Shown: positions 1-8,987 of the stretch, piece after piece
Position numbering within the stretch: position 1 is the stretch's first letter
Layout of the letters: each line of letters starts with the position of its first letter
Assembly (NCBI RefSeq): GCF_018613065.1
Contig: NZ_JAGGQW010000049.1
Location: 4,601 to 68,600 of the forward strand
Source: Bacillus sp. ISL-7
GTDB taxonomy: Bacteria; Bacillota; Bacilli; Bacillales_B; DSM-18226
DNA length: 64,000 nt
Reading direction: 5' to 3'
Program-made: the position numbers and the translations under genes
The notes under the pieces: generated by a model
Told to the model about the DNA's origin: nothing
What the model saw: only the letters and a program-made list of their open reading frames with translations
Database searches by the model: none

Positions 1-66
1 CCTCGCTGGAAGGAGTTTTGGAATGTTAATTGGCAAGTGATCAGCCCCTTTCTTCAGGTTAATTAG
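1..66 (+). other. possible 3' end of an upstream CDS
   Basis: Frame 1 is open from the window edge to a TAG at 64-66 and gives about 21 residues rich in Trp and Phe. It could be the tail of a truncated membrane protein. Frames 2 and 3 also stop early, so the assignment is weak. Confidence 0.2.
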
Positions 67-208
67 GCGTATTTCTAAATACTACATCCATTTATATAAC
101 TACCTACGATAAGGAGTCAATGAATATTTGAAATATTTGATATTTATATTATAAACATTATTGTAAATTCAGAAAAGTATTAATTAATTTGTCATAATTA
201 ATAATCGG

Positions 209-233
209 ATTGAAAGCGCTAATTTGTTACAAT
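209..233 (+). promoter_or_regulatory. possible cre-like site and -10 upstream of fhs
   Basis: TTGAAAGCGCTAATT matches much of the CcpA cre consensus (TGNAARCGNWWW), but the final CA is missing. A TACAAT -10-like hexamer follows at 228-233. No convincing -35 is seen. Carbon-catabolite control of fhs is an inference. Confidence 0.25.
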
Positions 234-277
234 GAAACCGTAAGTCCAATTCTAAATGCTGAATGCGAGGGATAAAG

Positions 278-1966
278 GTGGTATTAAAGACAGAAGTGAA
301 ATCAGACATTGATATTGCACAAGAATCAAAGATGAAGCCAATTGTTGAAATCGCCGAAAAAATTGGTTTGGAAGAGGATGATCTAGAACTTTTTGGTAAA
401 TTCAAAGCTAAAATCTCAAATGAAGCTCTTGCTAAACTCAAAACGAAGAATAGCGGAAAAATTATCCTTGTCACTTCCATTAATCCAACACCAGCAGGCG
501 AAGGTAAATCGACTGTGACAGTTGGACTGGCAGATGCTTTTAATCGGATAGGTAAAAAGACAATGATCGCAATTAGAGAGCCTTCACTCGGCCCAACTAT
601 GGGTATTAAGGGTGGGGCGACTGGCGGTGGATACTCGCAAGTTCTGCCAATGGAAGACATCAACTTACATTTTACTGGAGATTTACATGCGATTACGACT
701 GCAAATAATGCCCTCGCCGCATTAATCGATAATCATCTTCAACAAGGAAATGAACTTAACATAGATCAACGGAGAATAGTTTGGAAACGGTCCCTTGATT
801 TAAATGACCGTGCACTAAGAAAAGTTATTATCGGTCTTGGTGGACCCCTTCAAGGTGTTCCAAGGGAAGATGGCTTTGACATTACGGTCGCATCGGAAAT
901 TATGGCGGTTTTATGTTTAGCAACAGATCTAAAGGATTTAAAACTACGATTATCACGGATGGTTGTTGCCTATAATTATCATAAGGAGCCGGTAACGGTC
1001 GGTGACTTAGGTGTGGAAGGCGCATTAACGTTATTGTTAAAAGATGCGGTCAAACCAAATCTTGTTCAGACAATTGAGCATACGCCTGCTCTTATTCACG
1101 GCGGTCCGTTTGCAAATATTGCCCATGGGTGTAATAGCGTCATAGCAACTAAAGCTGCAGCTCAGTTAGCGGATTATGTTATCACTGAAGCTGGCTTTGG
1201 AGCAGATTTAGGTGCAGAAAAGTTTTTACATATTAAATCAAGAAGTGCGAGGATTCAACCAGAAGCAGTTGTTATTGTTGCGACTATTCGTGCCTTAAAA
1301 ATGCATGGGGGAGTAGCAAAAAGTGAGTTAGCTAAAGAGAATATTCCATCACTAACACTTGGTTTTGCAAATCTAAAAAAACACATTGAGACAATCAATA
1401 GCTTTGGATTACCAGTAGTTGTTGCTGTTAACAAATTCATCACTGATACAGAACTTGAAGTAAAAACATTACTTGAATGGTGTGAAAGAGAGAATGTTCC
1501 TGTTGCCTTAACCGAAGTGTGGGAAAAAGGCGGAGCAGGAGGCATCGAGCTAGCTGAAACACTTTTGGCTGTCATTGACAAGAATGAAACCAATTTTAAG
1601 CCTTTATACGACCTATCTGATCCGATTGAACAGAAAGTTAGAACAATTGTCCAAAAGGTTTACGGTGGAAAAGATGTAGAATTTTCTTCAAAGGCTAAAA
1701 AACAATTGATTGATTTTGAAAAATTCGGCTGGTCTAATTTAGCTGTTTGTATGGCGAAATCTCAATATTCCTTGTCTGATGATCCTGTAAAGTTAGGTAG
1801 ACCAACGGATTTCAGCGTGACGGTCAGGGAGTTTAAACCTTCGATTGGGGCTGGATTTATCGTTGCGTTAACTGGAGATGTTATGACCATGCCAGGGCTG
1901 CCGAAAAAACCTGCTGCCTTAAATATGGATGTGGATGAAAACGGGAATGCAGTTGGGCTTTTCTAA
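278..1966 (+). CDS. fhs: formate--tetrahydrofolate ligase
   Basis: ATP-dependent ligation of formate to tetrahydrofolate, giving 10-formyl-THF for purine and formyl-Met-tRNA synthesis in the cytosol. The 562-aa product has the full family length. It carries the P-loop-like [16 protein letters not shown] near residue 70, then [15 protein letters not shown] and [11 protein letters not shown], and ends in the family-typical AVGLF. I chose GTG at 278 because GCGAGGG lies 6 nt upstream. An in-frame ATG at 263 has no Shine-Dalgarno and would add five residues. The gene stands alone, followed by a short GC-rich hairpin repeat. Identification is very secure; only the start is uncertain. Confidence 0.96.
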   Translation: MVLKTEVKSDIDIAQESKMKPIVEIAEKIGLEEDDLELFGKFKAKISNEALAKLKTKNSGKIILVTSINPTPAGEGKSTVTVGLADAFNRIGKKTMIAIREPSLGPTMGIKGGATGGGYSQVLPMEDINLHFTGDLHAITTANNALAALIDNHLQQGNELNIDQRRIVWKRSLDLNDRALRKVIIGLGGPLQGVPREDGFDITVASEIMAVLCLATDLKDLKLRLSRMVVAYNYHKEPVTVGDLGVEGALTLLLKDAVKPNLVQTIEHTPALIHGGPFANIAHGCNSVIATKAAAQLADYVITEAGFGADLGAEKFLHIKSRSARIQPEAVVIVATIRALKMHGGVAKSELAKENIPSLTLGFANLKKHIETINSFGLPVVVAVNKFITDTELEVKTLLEWCERENVPVALTEVWEKGGAGGIELAETLLAVIDKNETNFKPLYDLSDPIEQKVRTIVQKVYGGKDVEFSSKAKKQLIDFEKFGWSNLAVCMAKSQYSLSDDPVKLGRPTDFSVTVREFKPSIGAGFIVALTGDVMTMPGLPKKPAALNMDVDENGNAVGLF

Positions 1967-2002
1967 ATCAAAAAAGAAAGTAGCAAAATTTGAACCTAGA
2001 TA

Positions 2003-2045
2003 ACTGTCTAGCGCAAGAGGCCGAGCGGGCGCTTGCGCTTTTCTT
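2003..2045 (+). repeat. short intergenic hairpin repeat, likely terminator of fhs
   Basis: The sequence runs TGTCTAGC, then GCGCAAG (2011-2017) paired with CTTGCGC (2032-2038), then TTTTC. It shares its TGTCTAGC head and GCGCTTTTC tail with the longer element at 9630-9755, so it looks like a contracted copy. The hairpin plus T-run could terminate fhs transcription. Confidence 0.5.
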
Positions 2046-2065
2046 AAGAGGAGAGTAGATGGGAT

Positions 2066-2584
2066 ATGTTTGATCCGACAGCCTTTGATAACATGAAAGT
2101 GGTGATTGAAGGTGCACTTTATGATTTAGATATTATCGGTGAGATTGTTATTACGGACCGAAACGATCTAATCAACATGGCTAAGATGTCTCGGAAATTT
2201 GATGTATCTTTCCGTTTACCTAAAAGCAGTATAATAGCGAATATTGAAATGACATCAAACCTGGTTAATCTAGCAGCAGAGCTTTTACCGGCCTTACAAT
2301 CAGAACAGAAGGCAGGGTGTCATTTAAGGCTTCAATTTTTAATTGAACATAAAGACATGGAAATAGACTTTCATGCGGTTGAAAACATCCTACTAAACGT
2401 ATGGGGGTCCACGCGAAAGATAACTCAAATTGTTCAGTATCGACCACTTGAAATTGTACGAAAGCAGACTCATGTGATTAATGTTGATTTTGATCGATTG
2501 ATTCGGGAAGACCAAGTGGATGATTTGGTTGAAATGACTGAGTTTATCATGACAACTCTTAAGCAACTGAACAGGGAATTTTAG
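2066..2584 (+). CDS. conserved hypothetical protein, 172 aa
   Basis: I do not recognise this family. The protein is soluble with no signal peptide or membrane segment. It mixes short beta-like stretches (VVIEGALYDLDIIGEIVITD) with acidic helices towards the C-terminus and has no cysteine motif. ATG at 2066 follows GAGGAGAG at about 10 nt. It sits alone between the fhs hairpin and its own terminator at 2597-2626. Base composition and codon use look like the neighbours, so it appears resident rather than recently acquired. Confidence 0.75.
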   Translation: MFDPTAFDNMKVVIEGALYDLDIIGEIVITDRNDLINMAKMSRKFDVSFRLPKSSIIANIEMTSNLVNLAAELLPALQSEQKAGCHLRLQFLIEHKDMEIDFHAVENILLNVWGSTRKITQIVQYRPLEIVRKQTHVINVDFDRLIREDQVDDLVEMTEFIMTTLKQLNREF

Positions 2585-2596
2585 TAATATGAAGCG

Positions 2597-2626
2597 AAAC
2601 CAGCTTTTTATCCAAAGCTGGTTTTA
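2597..2626 (+). terminator. intrinsic terminator
   Basis: AAACCAGCTTT pairs with AAAGCTGGTTT across a 6-nt loop, followed by T residues. It lies 13 nt after the 172-aa gene. Confidence 0.8.
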
Positions 2627-2718
2627 ATTAGGTCTTTAAAATATTTACAATATTCAAATTTTTATGTACGATTAATTTACATATCTGTTCATTTTTTTAT
2701 AAAAAAGGGGAGATGACG

Positions 2719-3567
2719 TTGGTCAAAACGGCTTGGGTCACAGATAGTACAGCCTATTTAGACGAAGAATTAAAAAATCATCCAGATTTATATACCATTC
2801 CACTAACGATCTTACTTGATGGTGAGGAATTTTCTGATGGGATTGACTTAACCCCTGCTCAATTATTCGAGAGATTAAAGCAACTTAAAAATCCACCTAA
2901 AACATCGCAACCTTCCATTGGAGCCTTTCAAACATTATACGAACAACTGTCTAAGGATTACGACCAAGTTGTCGCCGTTCTTTTATCAGGAAAATTAAGT
3001 GGCACGGTATCCTCGAGTGATCAAGCTGCAATGCTTGTTGAGATTCCGGTAACCACCTTTGATTCCAATATCCTAACCTATCCAATGACGGCTTTACTTA
3101 AAGAAGGAATAAGGCTGCTTGAAGCAGGCGCTAGTCTTGAATCAGTAATCAGTCAACTCGAAAGAATTAAGAAAACCAACGAGACCTATGTTCTTGTTGG
3201 CAGTTTAGAACAGCTCCACCGAAGCGGCAGAATGTCAGGCTTGAAATTCTTTCTCGGCAGCATGCTTAACGTTAAACCAATTATTTCGATCGAAGATGGT
3301 GCGCTGAGTGTGAAAGAAAAAGCAAGAAGTGAGAAAAAGGCAAAGGAAAAAATATTGGATTACTTAAGGTCATCCTACGAGCAGCATCATTTTAAAGAGG
3401 TATATATTTTATATGGATTGCACGAGGGTCACGCAGCTAATTGGAAGGATGAATTAAGAAAGGAATTTCCTCAACTAGAAATTAACTGTTGTCCATTAGG
3501 CGCGGTAATCGGCGTGCATGCAGGTGAAAATACCCTTGGCATCAGCTGGCATAATGAGTTGAAATAA
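2719..3567 (+). CDS. DegV family fatty-acid-binding protein
   Basis: DegV (FakB-like) proteins bind a fatty acid and present it to the FakA kinase for phosphorylation. The product, 282 aa, has the family N-terminus WVTDSTA, the SQPS motif near residue 73 and the central GSLEQLHRSGRMSG, and ends around a conserved HAGENTLGISW. TTG at 2719 is preferred because GGGG lies 8 nt upstream, whereas the ATG at 2713 leaves only 2 nt. A second DegV paralog lies at 24220. No FakA gene is nearby. Which fatty acid is bound cannot be read from sequence. Confidence 0.92.
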   Translation: MVKTAWVTDSTAYLDEELKNHPDLYTIPLTILLDGEEFSDGIDLTPAQLFERLKQLKNPPKTSQPSIGAFQTLYEQLSKDYDQVVAVLLSGKLSGTVSSSDQAAMLVEIPVTTFDSNILTYPMTALLKEGIRLLEAGASLESVISQLERIKKTNETYVLVGSLEQLHRSGRMSGLKFFLGSMLNVKPIISIEDGALSVKEKARSEKKAKEKILDYLRSSYEQHHFKEVYILYGLHEGHAANWKDELRKEFPQLEINCCPLGAVIGVHAGENTLGISWHNELK

Positions 3568-3628
3568 CTTACTCCCAAACTGAGCATACTAAAATTGCAT
3601 TAAATCTTAGATGAGAGGGAGATGCGCC

Positions 3629-3784
3629 ATTAGTAAGCAAGGGAGACAAAATCCGAACCAAACAAGAGAACAAATTGAAAAGCAAGACAAACGAAATGAT
3701 ATTGAACTTGGAAGCGAGTTTCAAATTGGTAATAGCAAGTCGCAAAGTCAGAAAAAAAGCGGACGCCAAGCTAACAAAAAATAA
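3629..3784 (+). CDS. small Gln/Lys/Asn-rich protein, spore-protein-like
   Basis: A 51-codon frame begins SKQGRQNPNQTREQIEKQ after its start codon and ends SGRQANKK. The composition is hydrophilic, basic and Gln/Asn-rich, like minor small acid-soluble spore proteins, but I cannot assign a named family. GAGAGGGAG ends 6 nt before an in-frame ATT at 3629, suggesting a rare ATT start. The only in-frame ATG (3611) lacks a Shine-Dalgarno and would add six residues. A strong terminator follows at once. An open frame on the opposite strand here looks like a shadow. Confidence 0.6.
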   Translation: MSKQGRQNPNQTREQIEKQDKRNDIELGSEFQIGNSKSQSQKKSGRQANKK

Positions 3785-3809
3785 TCCCGAACATTCGGGG
3801 TTATTTTTT
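3780..3809 (+). terminator. intrinsic terminator
   Basis: AATAATCCCGAA pairs with TTCGGGGTTATT and is followed by TTTTT. It overlaps the stop codon of the small spore-like protein. Confidence 0.85.
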
Positions 3810-3860
3810 GTTTGTTTTTCATGTTAAAATAGCAAGGATAAAGGTAGGTGCTTTCAAGCA

Positions 3861-4508
3861 ATGAAGAATCCGATAATTGTGCTAACAGAAGAATTTGTCC
3901 GTAATGAATTAGCTGAAGATGCGACAGGCCATGATTGGTTCCATGTCGACCGCGTTCGACGGAATGCGTTACATATTTGCAGGGAAGAAAAGACAGGAGA
4001 GGCGTTCATTATTGAAATGGCTGCATTACTCCATGACATCCCTGATGAAAAGTTGAATGAAAGTATCGAAAAAGGTGAAGAAAAATTGGAAACCTTTTTG
4101 CAAACAATTCCGCTAACAGATAATGAAAAAAAACATATAAAACAAATTATCGCAACGATTTCCTATAAAGGCGGCATAAACAGTGAGCTCTCAACGATTG
4201 AAGCCAAAATCGTCCAGGATGCAGACCGATTAGATGCGATTGGAGCCATCGGGATTGCGAGGGCGTTTGCCTATGGCGGTAAAAAAGGACAACCAATTTA
4301 TAACCCCGGCATTAAGGTTCGAAACGAAATGAGCTTAGAAGAGTATCGAAAAGGTAAATCAACAAGTATTCACCACTTTTATGAAAAGTTGCTTAAATTA
4401 AAAGATTTACTAAATACAGAGTCTGCCCGAGAAATGGCAGAAAGCCGTCAACAAATGATGGAAACCTTTTTAGAACAATTTTACCAAGAATGGGATGGAC
4501 AAGAATGA
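3861..4508 (+). CDS. ypgQ: HD-domain phosphohydrolase (YpgQ-like)
   Basis: Metal-dependent phosphohydrolase of the HD superfamily; characterised relatives hydrolyse (deoxy)nucleoside triphosphates. The 215-aa sequence shows the metal ligands in order: GHDWFHVDRV near residue 23, ALLHDI near residue 54 and QDADRLDAIGAIG near residue 118. It is immediately upstream of the ABC-F gene with an ATGA overlap at 4505-4508, so the two are translationally coupled. In B. subtilis, ypgQ lies beside ypgR, which matches the gene two places downstream here. The Shine-Dalgarno is weak. Confidence 0.9.
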   Translation: MKNPIIVLTEEFVRNELAEDATGHDWFHVDRVRRNALHICREEKTGEAFIIEMAALLHDIPDEKLNESIEKGEEKLETFLQTIPLTDNEKKHIKQIIATISYKGGINSELSTIEAKIVQDADRLDAIGAIGIARAFAYGGKKGQPIYNPGIKVRNEMSLEEYRKGKSTSIHHFYEKLLKLKDLLNTESAREMAESRQQMMETFLEQFYQEWDGQE

Positions 4509-6394
4509 AAATGCTCACAGGAGAAAATGTTTCGAAAACGTATGGGGAAAAACAGCTCTTTAACAATATCTCGTTCACGATTAAAGAAAAAGATCGTGTG
4601 GGATTAATCGGGATCAACGGGACCGGTAAATCATCATTATTAAAAATTATTGCAGGACTAGATACTCCTGACGAAGGAAAAATCATCACAAGTAAAGACT
4701 ATTCCATTACATTTTTAGACCAACAGCCGGAGTTAGACGGTGACAAAACGGTCCTTGAACAAGTCTTCCATGGCGATGCTCCCATCCTAAAACTAATGCG
4801 TGCTTATGAAAAAACTTTATTAGAACTGAATCTTTCTCCAAATGACACGAAAGTCCAAGAAGACCTTTTTGAATTACAAAAGCAAATGGATGCTTTAAAT
4901 GCTTGGGATGCTAGTACCAATGCAAAGTCGATTTTAATGAAATTAGGGATTGAGGAATTTACAAAAAGAATCAGTGAACTTTCGGGCGGACAGAAAAAGC
5001 GCGTCGCATTAGCTCAAGTATTAATCGCCGAGCCGGATTTACTTATTTTAGACGAACCTACGAACCATCTTGATTTTGATTCGGTAAAATGGTTAGAGGA
5101 TTATTTAAGTAGATACAATGGCTCGATCTTGCTTGTCACACATGATCGCTACTTTTTAGATCGGGTTGCGAATCGGATGTTTGAGCTCGATAGTGGTCAA
5201 TTATACAGTTATAAAGGGAACTATGCCGCCTTTTTAGAAGCAAAAGCGATTCGTGAAGAAAATGAGGCAGCTACCTTTGAAAAAAGTAAGAATCTGTTCC
5301 GCAGGGAGCTCGAATGGATTAGGCGTGGTGCAAAAGCCAGGTCTACAAAACAAAAGGCGAGGATTCAACGTTTTGATGAGCTCGATGAAAAGGTTTCGAG
5401 TGGGCAGTCATCTTCTGAAAAGATGGATATCTCGTTAAATGGCAGTCGGCTTGGCAAGCAGGTATTTGAACTGAAGGATGCTTCCAAGCGATACGGAGCA
5501 AAAACGATTTTAAATCATTTTGATTTACTTGTGAAGCCGGGGGATCGGATTGGTATTATCGGGAAAAACGGAACCGGGAAATCAACCTTATTAAATATCC
5601 TCGCAAAACATATCCCCCTTGATGAGGGTGAGTTTATCATGGGGCAAACGGTGAAAATCGCTTATTATACACAGGAAAGTGAAGATATGGATGAAAATAA
5701 GCGGATGATTGAATACATTAAAGAGACGGCCGAGATTGTCGAAACATCGGATGGGAAAACGATCTCTGCTGCTCAAATGCTTGAACGCTTTCTATTTCCT
5801 CCATTTTCGCACGGTACCCCAATTCGAAAGCTATCGGGCGGAGAAAAACGACGTTTATATTTGTTAAAAATATTGATGACTGCACCAAATGTGTTATTGT
5901 TGGACGAACCAACCAATGATCTCGATACCCAGACACTGACGGTACTTGAAGATTATTTGGAAGATTTCCCGGGAGTGGTAATCACTGTTTCTCATGACCG
6001 CTATTTCTTAGATAAGGTGGCTGAACAGCTTCTCGTACTACAAGGGGAAGGTACGATAGATTCATTCTTTGGGAATTATACAGAGTATCTTGAGAAGGAA
6101 TCAGCGCTTGAAGCACGAAAAACAGTCGCAGTTTCGGCCAAGCCAACTAAACCGGTTGAGAAAGAAAAAAAGAAAAAAATGACTTATCTAGAGAAAAAAG
6201 AATGGGAATCAATTGACGAGGATATTGCGAAAACAGAGACCCGCATTGAAGAAATAGGTGTTGAAATGGCGAAAACAGGCAGTGATTTTACGAAAGCACA
6301 GGATTTGATGAAGCAAGAAAACGAATTAAACGAAAAGCTTGAGTACTTAATCGAACGCTGGTCATATCTGGCAGAGCTGGCCGAAAAGGAATAA
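4505..6394 (+). CDS. ABC-F family ATPase (YfmR/Uup-type)
   Basis: Ribosome-associated ATPase with two nucleotide-binding domains and no membrane segments. Domain 1 has GTGKSSLLKI, LSGGQKKRVALAQ and LLILDEPTNHLD. Domain 2 has GKNGTGKSTLLNIL, LSGGEKRRLYLLKI and VLLLDEPTNDLD. An arm and linker lie between them, and a charged coiled-coil C-terminal extension (KEKKKKMTYLEKKEW) follows. ATG at 4505 overlaps the ypgQ stop as ATGA and begins MKMLTGENVSKTYGE, like YfmR; the in-frame ATG at 4490 is less likely. YfmR-type proteins help ribosomes through difficult sequences. An antibiotic-resistance role cannot be excluded. Confidence 0.93.
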   Translation: MKMLTGENVSKTYGEKQLFNNISFTIKEKDRVGLIGINGTGKSSLLKIIAGLDTPDEGKIITSKDYSITFLDQQPELDGDKTVLEQVFHGDAPILKLMRAYEKTLLELNLSPNDTKVQEDLFELQKQMDALNAWDASTNAKSILMKLGIEEFTKRISELSGGQKKRVALAQVLIAEPDLLILDEPTNHLDFDSVKWLEDYLSRYNGSILLVTHDRYFLDRVANRMFELDSGQLYSYKGNYAAFLEAKAIREENEAATFEKSKNLFRRELEWIRRGAKARSTKQKARIQRFDELDEKVSSGQSSSEKMDISLNGSRLGKQVFELKDASKRYGAKTILNHFDLLVKPGDRIGIIGKNGTGKSTLLNILAKHIPLDEGEFIMGQTVKIAYYTQESEDMDENKRMIEYIKETAEIVETSDGKTISAAQMLERFLFPPFSHGTPIRKLSGGEKRRLYLLKILMTAPNVLLLDEPTNDLDTQTLTVLEDYLEDFPGVVITVSHDRYFLDKVAEQLLVLQGEGTIDSFFGNYTEYLEKESALEARKTVAVSAKPTKPVEKEKKKKMTYLEKKEWESIDEDIAKTETRIEEIGVEMAKTGSDFTKAQDLMKQENELNEKLEYLIERWSYLAELAEKE

Positions 6395-6423
6395 GAGTGC
6401 GTCCATGGACGTACTCTTTTTCT
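6393..6423 (+). terminator. intrinsic terminator
   Basis: AAGAGTGCGTCC pairs with GGACGTACTCTT, followed by TTTT, right after the ABC-F stop codon. Confidence 0.85.
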
Positions 6424-6499
6424 TCAAGCATATCCGGTGATTGAAACTTATCGAATATGATAAACTGGATAAAGAAATCATAAGAATTAGGTGATCTTT

Positions 6500-7633
6500 T
6501 TGAAAATTAAGGCGATTGAACCAACGCCAAGTCCGAATACAATGAAAATTAATTTAGATGAAGAACTTCCTATGGGGAAAAGCCATAATTATAAAAAAGA
6601 AACAGCAACAAATGCGCCAGCCGTTATCCAATCCATCCTTCAAATCGAAGGCATCAAAGGCGTGTACCATGTCGCAGACTTTCTTGCTGTCGAGCGGAAT
6701 GCAAGATATGATTGGAAGGAATTATTACCTCAAGTTCGCCAGGCATTTGGAGAAAAAGCGAATGAAACTGCAAACACAGAAAAAATAGATGAACATTTTG
6801 GTGAAATTAAGGTTGAAATCCAAATGTTTAAGGATATTCCACTCCAAGTAAAGCTTACCGATGGTGCTACTGAAAGACGGTTTGGATTGGCGGAACACTT
6901 TTTAAAGGCAAGAGAAAGGGCACAGCTTCCTGAAGATAACTATATCTTATTGCGAAAGTGGCAAAATCAGGGCGTTCGCTATGGAGATTTTGACCAAATT
7001 GGCAAGGAGGTAGTCGATGAACTCATTGCCGCGTATCCACTGGAACGATTAGAAGAATTAGTTACAAATGCTCAATCAGCAGAATCTACTTCAGAACCAA
7101 AAATTAATCTTTCTCGCAAAAAGGTAACATTGGAGGATTTGCAGAATCCCGATTGGCAGATTCGCTATCAACTCCTCGAGCAAATGGATGATCCGGAACT
7201 AGAGGATTTACCCGTACTTGAAAAAGCATTATCTGATGAAAAGGCTTCGATTCGAAGGCTTGCAACAGTGTACCTAGGCATGATCAAAGAGAAAGAGGTA
7301 CTTCCGCTTTTATATCAGGCATTGAAAGATAAAACTGTGACCGTTCGAAGAACCGCGGGAGATTGTCTATCAGATTTAGGGTTTCCAGAAGCAGCCGACG
7401 AGATGATGGAAGCATTGCAGGATAAGAGCAAGTTAGTTCGCTGGCGGGCAGCTATGTTTTTATATGAGGCAGGCGATGAAAAGGCCCTTCCAGCGTTAAA
7501 AGCTGCCGAAAATGATTCGGAATTTGAAGTCAGTTTGCAAATAAAAATGGCGATTGAAAGAATTGAAGGCGGTAAAGAAGCTAAAGGTTCTGTTTGGAAG
7601 CAAATGACTGAATCAAGGAAAGCGACCGAATAA
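6500..7633 (+). CDS. ypgR: conserved virulence factor C-like protein: Nfu N-domain plus HEAT repeats (YpgR)
   Basis: The N-terminal ~90 residues are an Nfu-N type domain (EPTPSPNTMKINL, then GIKGVYHVADFLAVER), as in Fe-S scaffold proteins. The CxxC cluster domain of true Nfu is absent. Residues from about 205 form HEAT-like helical repeats (SDEKASIRRLATVYLG, KDKTVTVRRTAGDCLSDLG, QDKSKLVRWRAAMFLYEAG). The product is 377 aa. TTG at 6500 is chosen because AGGTGA sits 5 nt upstream and the product then starts at the conserved KIKAIEPTPSP. The family is required for virulence gene expression in staphylococci; the molecular role is unclear. Confidence 0.88.
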   Translation: MKIKAIEPTPSPNTMKINLDEELPMGKSHNYKKETATNAPAVIQSILQIEGIKGVYHVADFLAVERNARYDWKELLPQVRQAFGEKANETANTEKIDEHFGEIKVEIQMFKDIPLQVKLTDGATERRFGLAEHFLKARERAQLPEDNYILLRKWQNQGVRYGDFDQIGKEVVDELIAAYPLERLEELVTNAQSAESTSEPKINLSRKKVTLEDLQNPDWQIRYQLLEQMDDPELEDLPVLEKALSDEKASIRRLATVYLGMIKEKEVLPLLYQALKDKTVTVRRTAGDCLSDLGFPEAADEMMEALQDKSKLVRWRAAMFLYEAGDEKALPALKAAENDSEFEVSLQIKMAIERIEGGKEAKGSVWKQMTESRKATE

Positions 7634-7696
7634 AATTGCAAATAGCTAATAGATTAGGTATTCTAAAGTGGATGAACCGAAACGGAGTGATTTAAA

Positions 7697-8131
7697 ATGT
7701 CAAATGCTTATGATGAATATATGAAACAAATGGTTTTACCGATGCGCGAAGAATTAACAAGAGCTGGCTTCGAAGAGCTACCTACTGCACAAGAGGTAGA
7801 ACAATTTTTGGAAAATGTCAGCGGAACAACGCTGGTTGTCGTAAATTCTGTGTGCGGATGTGCTGCTGGATTGGCTCGTCCTGCTGCAACGCAAGCGGTG
7901 CTAAATAGCGAAAAAAAGCCAAACCACCTAGTAACAGTTTTTGCTGGACAGGATAAAGAAGCCACAGCGAAAATGCGTGAGTATTTCGAAGGTATTGCAC
8001 CATCATCACCATCTATGGCATTATTAAAAGATAAAAAAGTCGTTCATTTCATTCCTAGACATGATATTGAAGGAATGCCGATGGAAACAGTTATGCATAA
8101 TTTACTTGGGGCATTTGAAGCCCACTGCTAA
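7697..8131 (+). CDS. brxA: bacilliredoxin BrxA (YphP family)
   Basis: Removes bacillithiol from S-bacillithiolated proteins; a thioredoxin-fold, CxC-type bacilliredoxin. The 144-aa product is full length and carries the CGC active site in VVNSVCGCAAG near residue 53, followed by LARPAATQA. It resembles BrxA/YphP, and neighbouring ypgR supports that paralog over BrxB. It has its own terminator at 8134. No bacillithiol synthesis genes are in the window. Confidence 0.93.
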   Translation: MSNAYDEYMKQMVLPMREELTRAGFEELPTAQEVEQFLENVSGTTLVVVNSVCGCAAGLARPAATQAVLNSEKKPNHLVTVFAGQDKEATAKMREYFEGIAPSSPSMALLKDKKVVHFIPRHDIEGMPMETVMHNLLGAFEAHC

Positions 8132-8133
8132 TT

Positions 8134-8158
8134 AGGATGTCAACCGACATCCTTTTTC
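8134..8158 (+). terminator. intrinsic terminator
   Basis: AGGATGTC and GACATCCT form an 8-bp stem with a 4-nt loop, followed by TTTT, after brxA. Confidence 0.85.
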
Positions 8159-8291
8159 TATGATTAAATTGTGATTTTTAAACTGTTTTTTTCCATTTAT
8201 AAGAAAAAAGAAGTATAATATTTTGTATAATAACTAATTTTAGAAAAAATAGATTATACATAATCTTGCTAAGAATAAGGTGAAATGAAAA

Positions 8292-8885
8292 ATGAACAAT
8301 TGGCTTCGTAAAACGTTATTTGTATTAGTATCTGTTTTAACTTTTGGACTTGTTACCCCCACACAATTAATCAATACGGTAAATGGAGAGAATCTTGCCG
8401 ATCGTGATGCCTTTGAAGCGCCATCGACCGAAAGTCACTTTGGACAAACAAACACGTTTATTGAAGAATCAGATTTTGACAAAGAAAAGTTTATTGAAGA
8501 ATTAATAAAACAAGCAGAATTCCAGTCATATCAAAAATTTGGTCCAAGGATTAAACCAGTCATCGAAAATGAATTTCGGGAAATGATTTTACCAAATATC
8601 GAAACTGCACTTGAAGAAATTGCTGTCCAATTTCCTGAAGAAGATTTGAAAAATCTCACCATAACCGAACATCCTGGTGCCGGCCTTTCTGAAAAAATCT
8701 TTAATATTAACAATCGCGCTATCGGTAAAGAAATACTTCGTTTTCATGTAAGACGAGATAATCCACCGCAAGCAGGTTACTGGTTTAATTTTCATTACCA
8801 CACCTACCATGATAATTTCCAGAACCATCATGAGTTAGGGTCTATTTTTTGGGCTAAAAATACACCACCTAAATGGATGAGTTAA
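8292..8885 (+). CDS. ypjP: YpjP family protein
   Basis: A 197-aa protein of unknown function with an N-terminal signal peptide or anchor (hydrophobic residues about 8-25, KTLFVLVSVLTFGLV). The C-terminal half is rich in aromatic residues and His (NFHYHTYHDNFQNHHELG). B. subtilis ypjP lies directly before thyB-dfrA. Here about 11 kb of Ter genes and a protease separate the two, so ypjP marks one edge of an inserted block. The start is a plain ATG with AAGGTGAA upstream. Confidence 0.85.
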   Translation: MNNWLRKTLFVLVSVLTFGLVTPTQLINTVNGENLADRDAFEAPSTESHFGQTNTFIEESDFDKEKFIEELIKQAEFQSYQKFGPRIKPVIENEFREMILPNIETALEEIAVQFPEEDLKNLTITEHPGAGLSEKIFNINNRAIGKEILRFHVRRDNPPQAGYWFNFHYHTYHDNFQNHHELGSIFWAKNTPPKWMS

Positions 8886-8928
8886 TGTGAATTTGCTTAT
8901 TAGCAGGAAAAAATTTTATTATAATAAA

Positions 8929-8954
8929 TGAAACCTTTTTATGACAAACTCGTA
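8929..8954 (+). promoter_or_regulatory. ECF-sigma (sigma-W/M type) promoter of the terD operon
   Basis: TGAAAC, exactly 16 nt, then CGTA is the consensus for extracytoplasmic-function sigma factors such as sigma-W and sigma-M of Bacillus. It lies 34 nt before the terD start codon. B. subtilis yceC-H is known to be under ECF and general stress control, which fits. The spacer shares ATGACA with the second Ter promoter at 15366. Confidence 0.8.
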
Positions 8955-8987
8955 AATAGACTATTACCTAAATTGGAGGAATGAAAA

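Noticed and set aside
184..663. 159-aa minus-strand frame
   Set aside because: It lies antisense to the highly conserved fhs start region and shows no family features.
3569..3769. 66-aa minus-strand frame
   Set aside because: It is antisense to the small spore-like gene, which has the Shine-Dalgarno and terminator in the plus direction.
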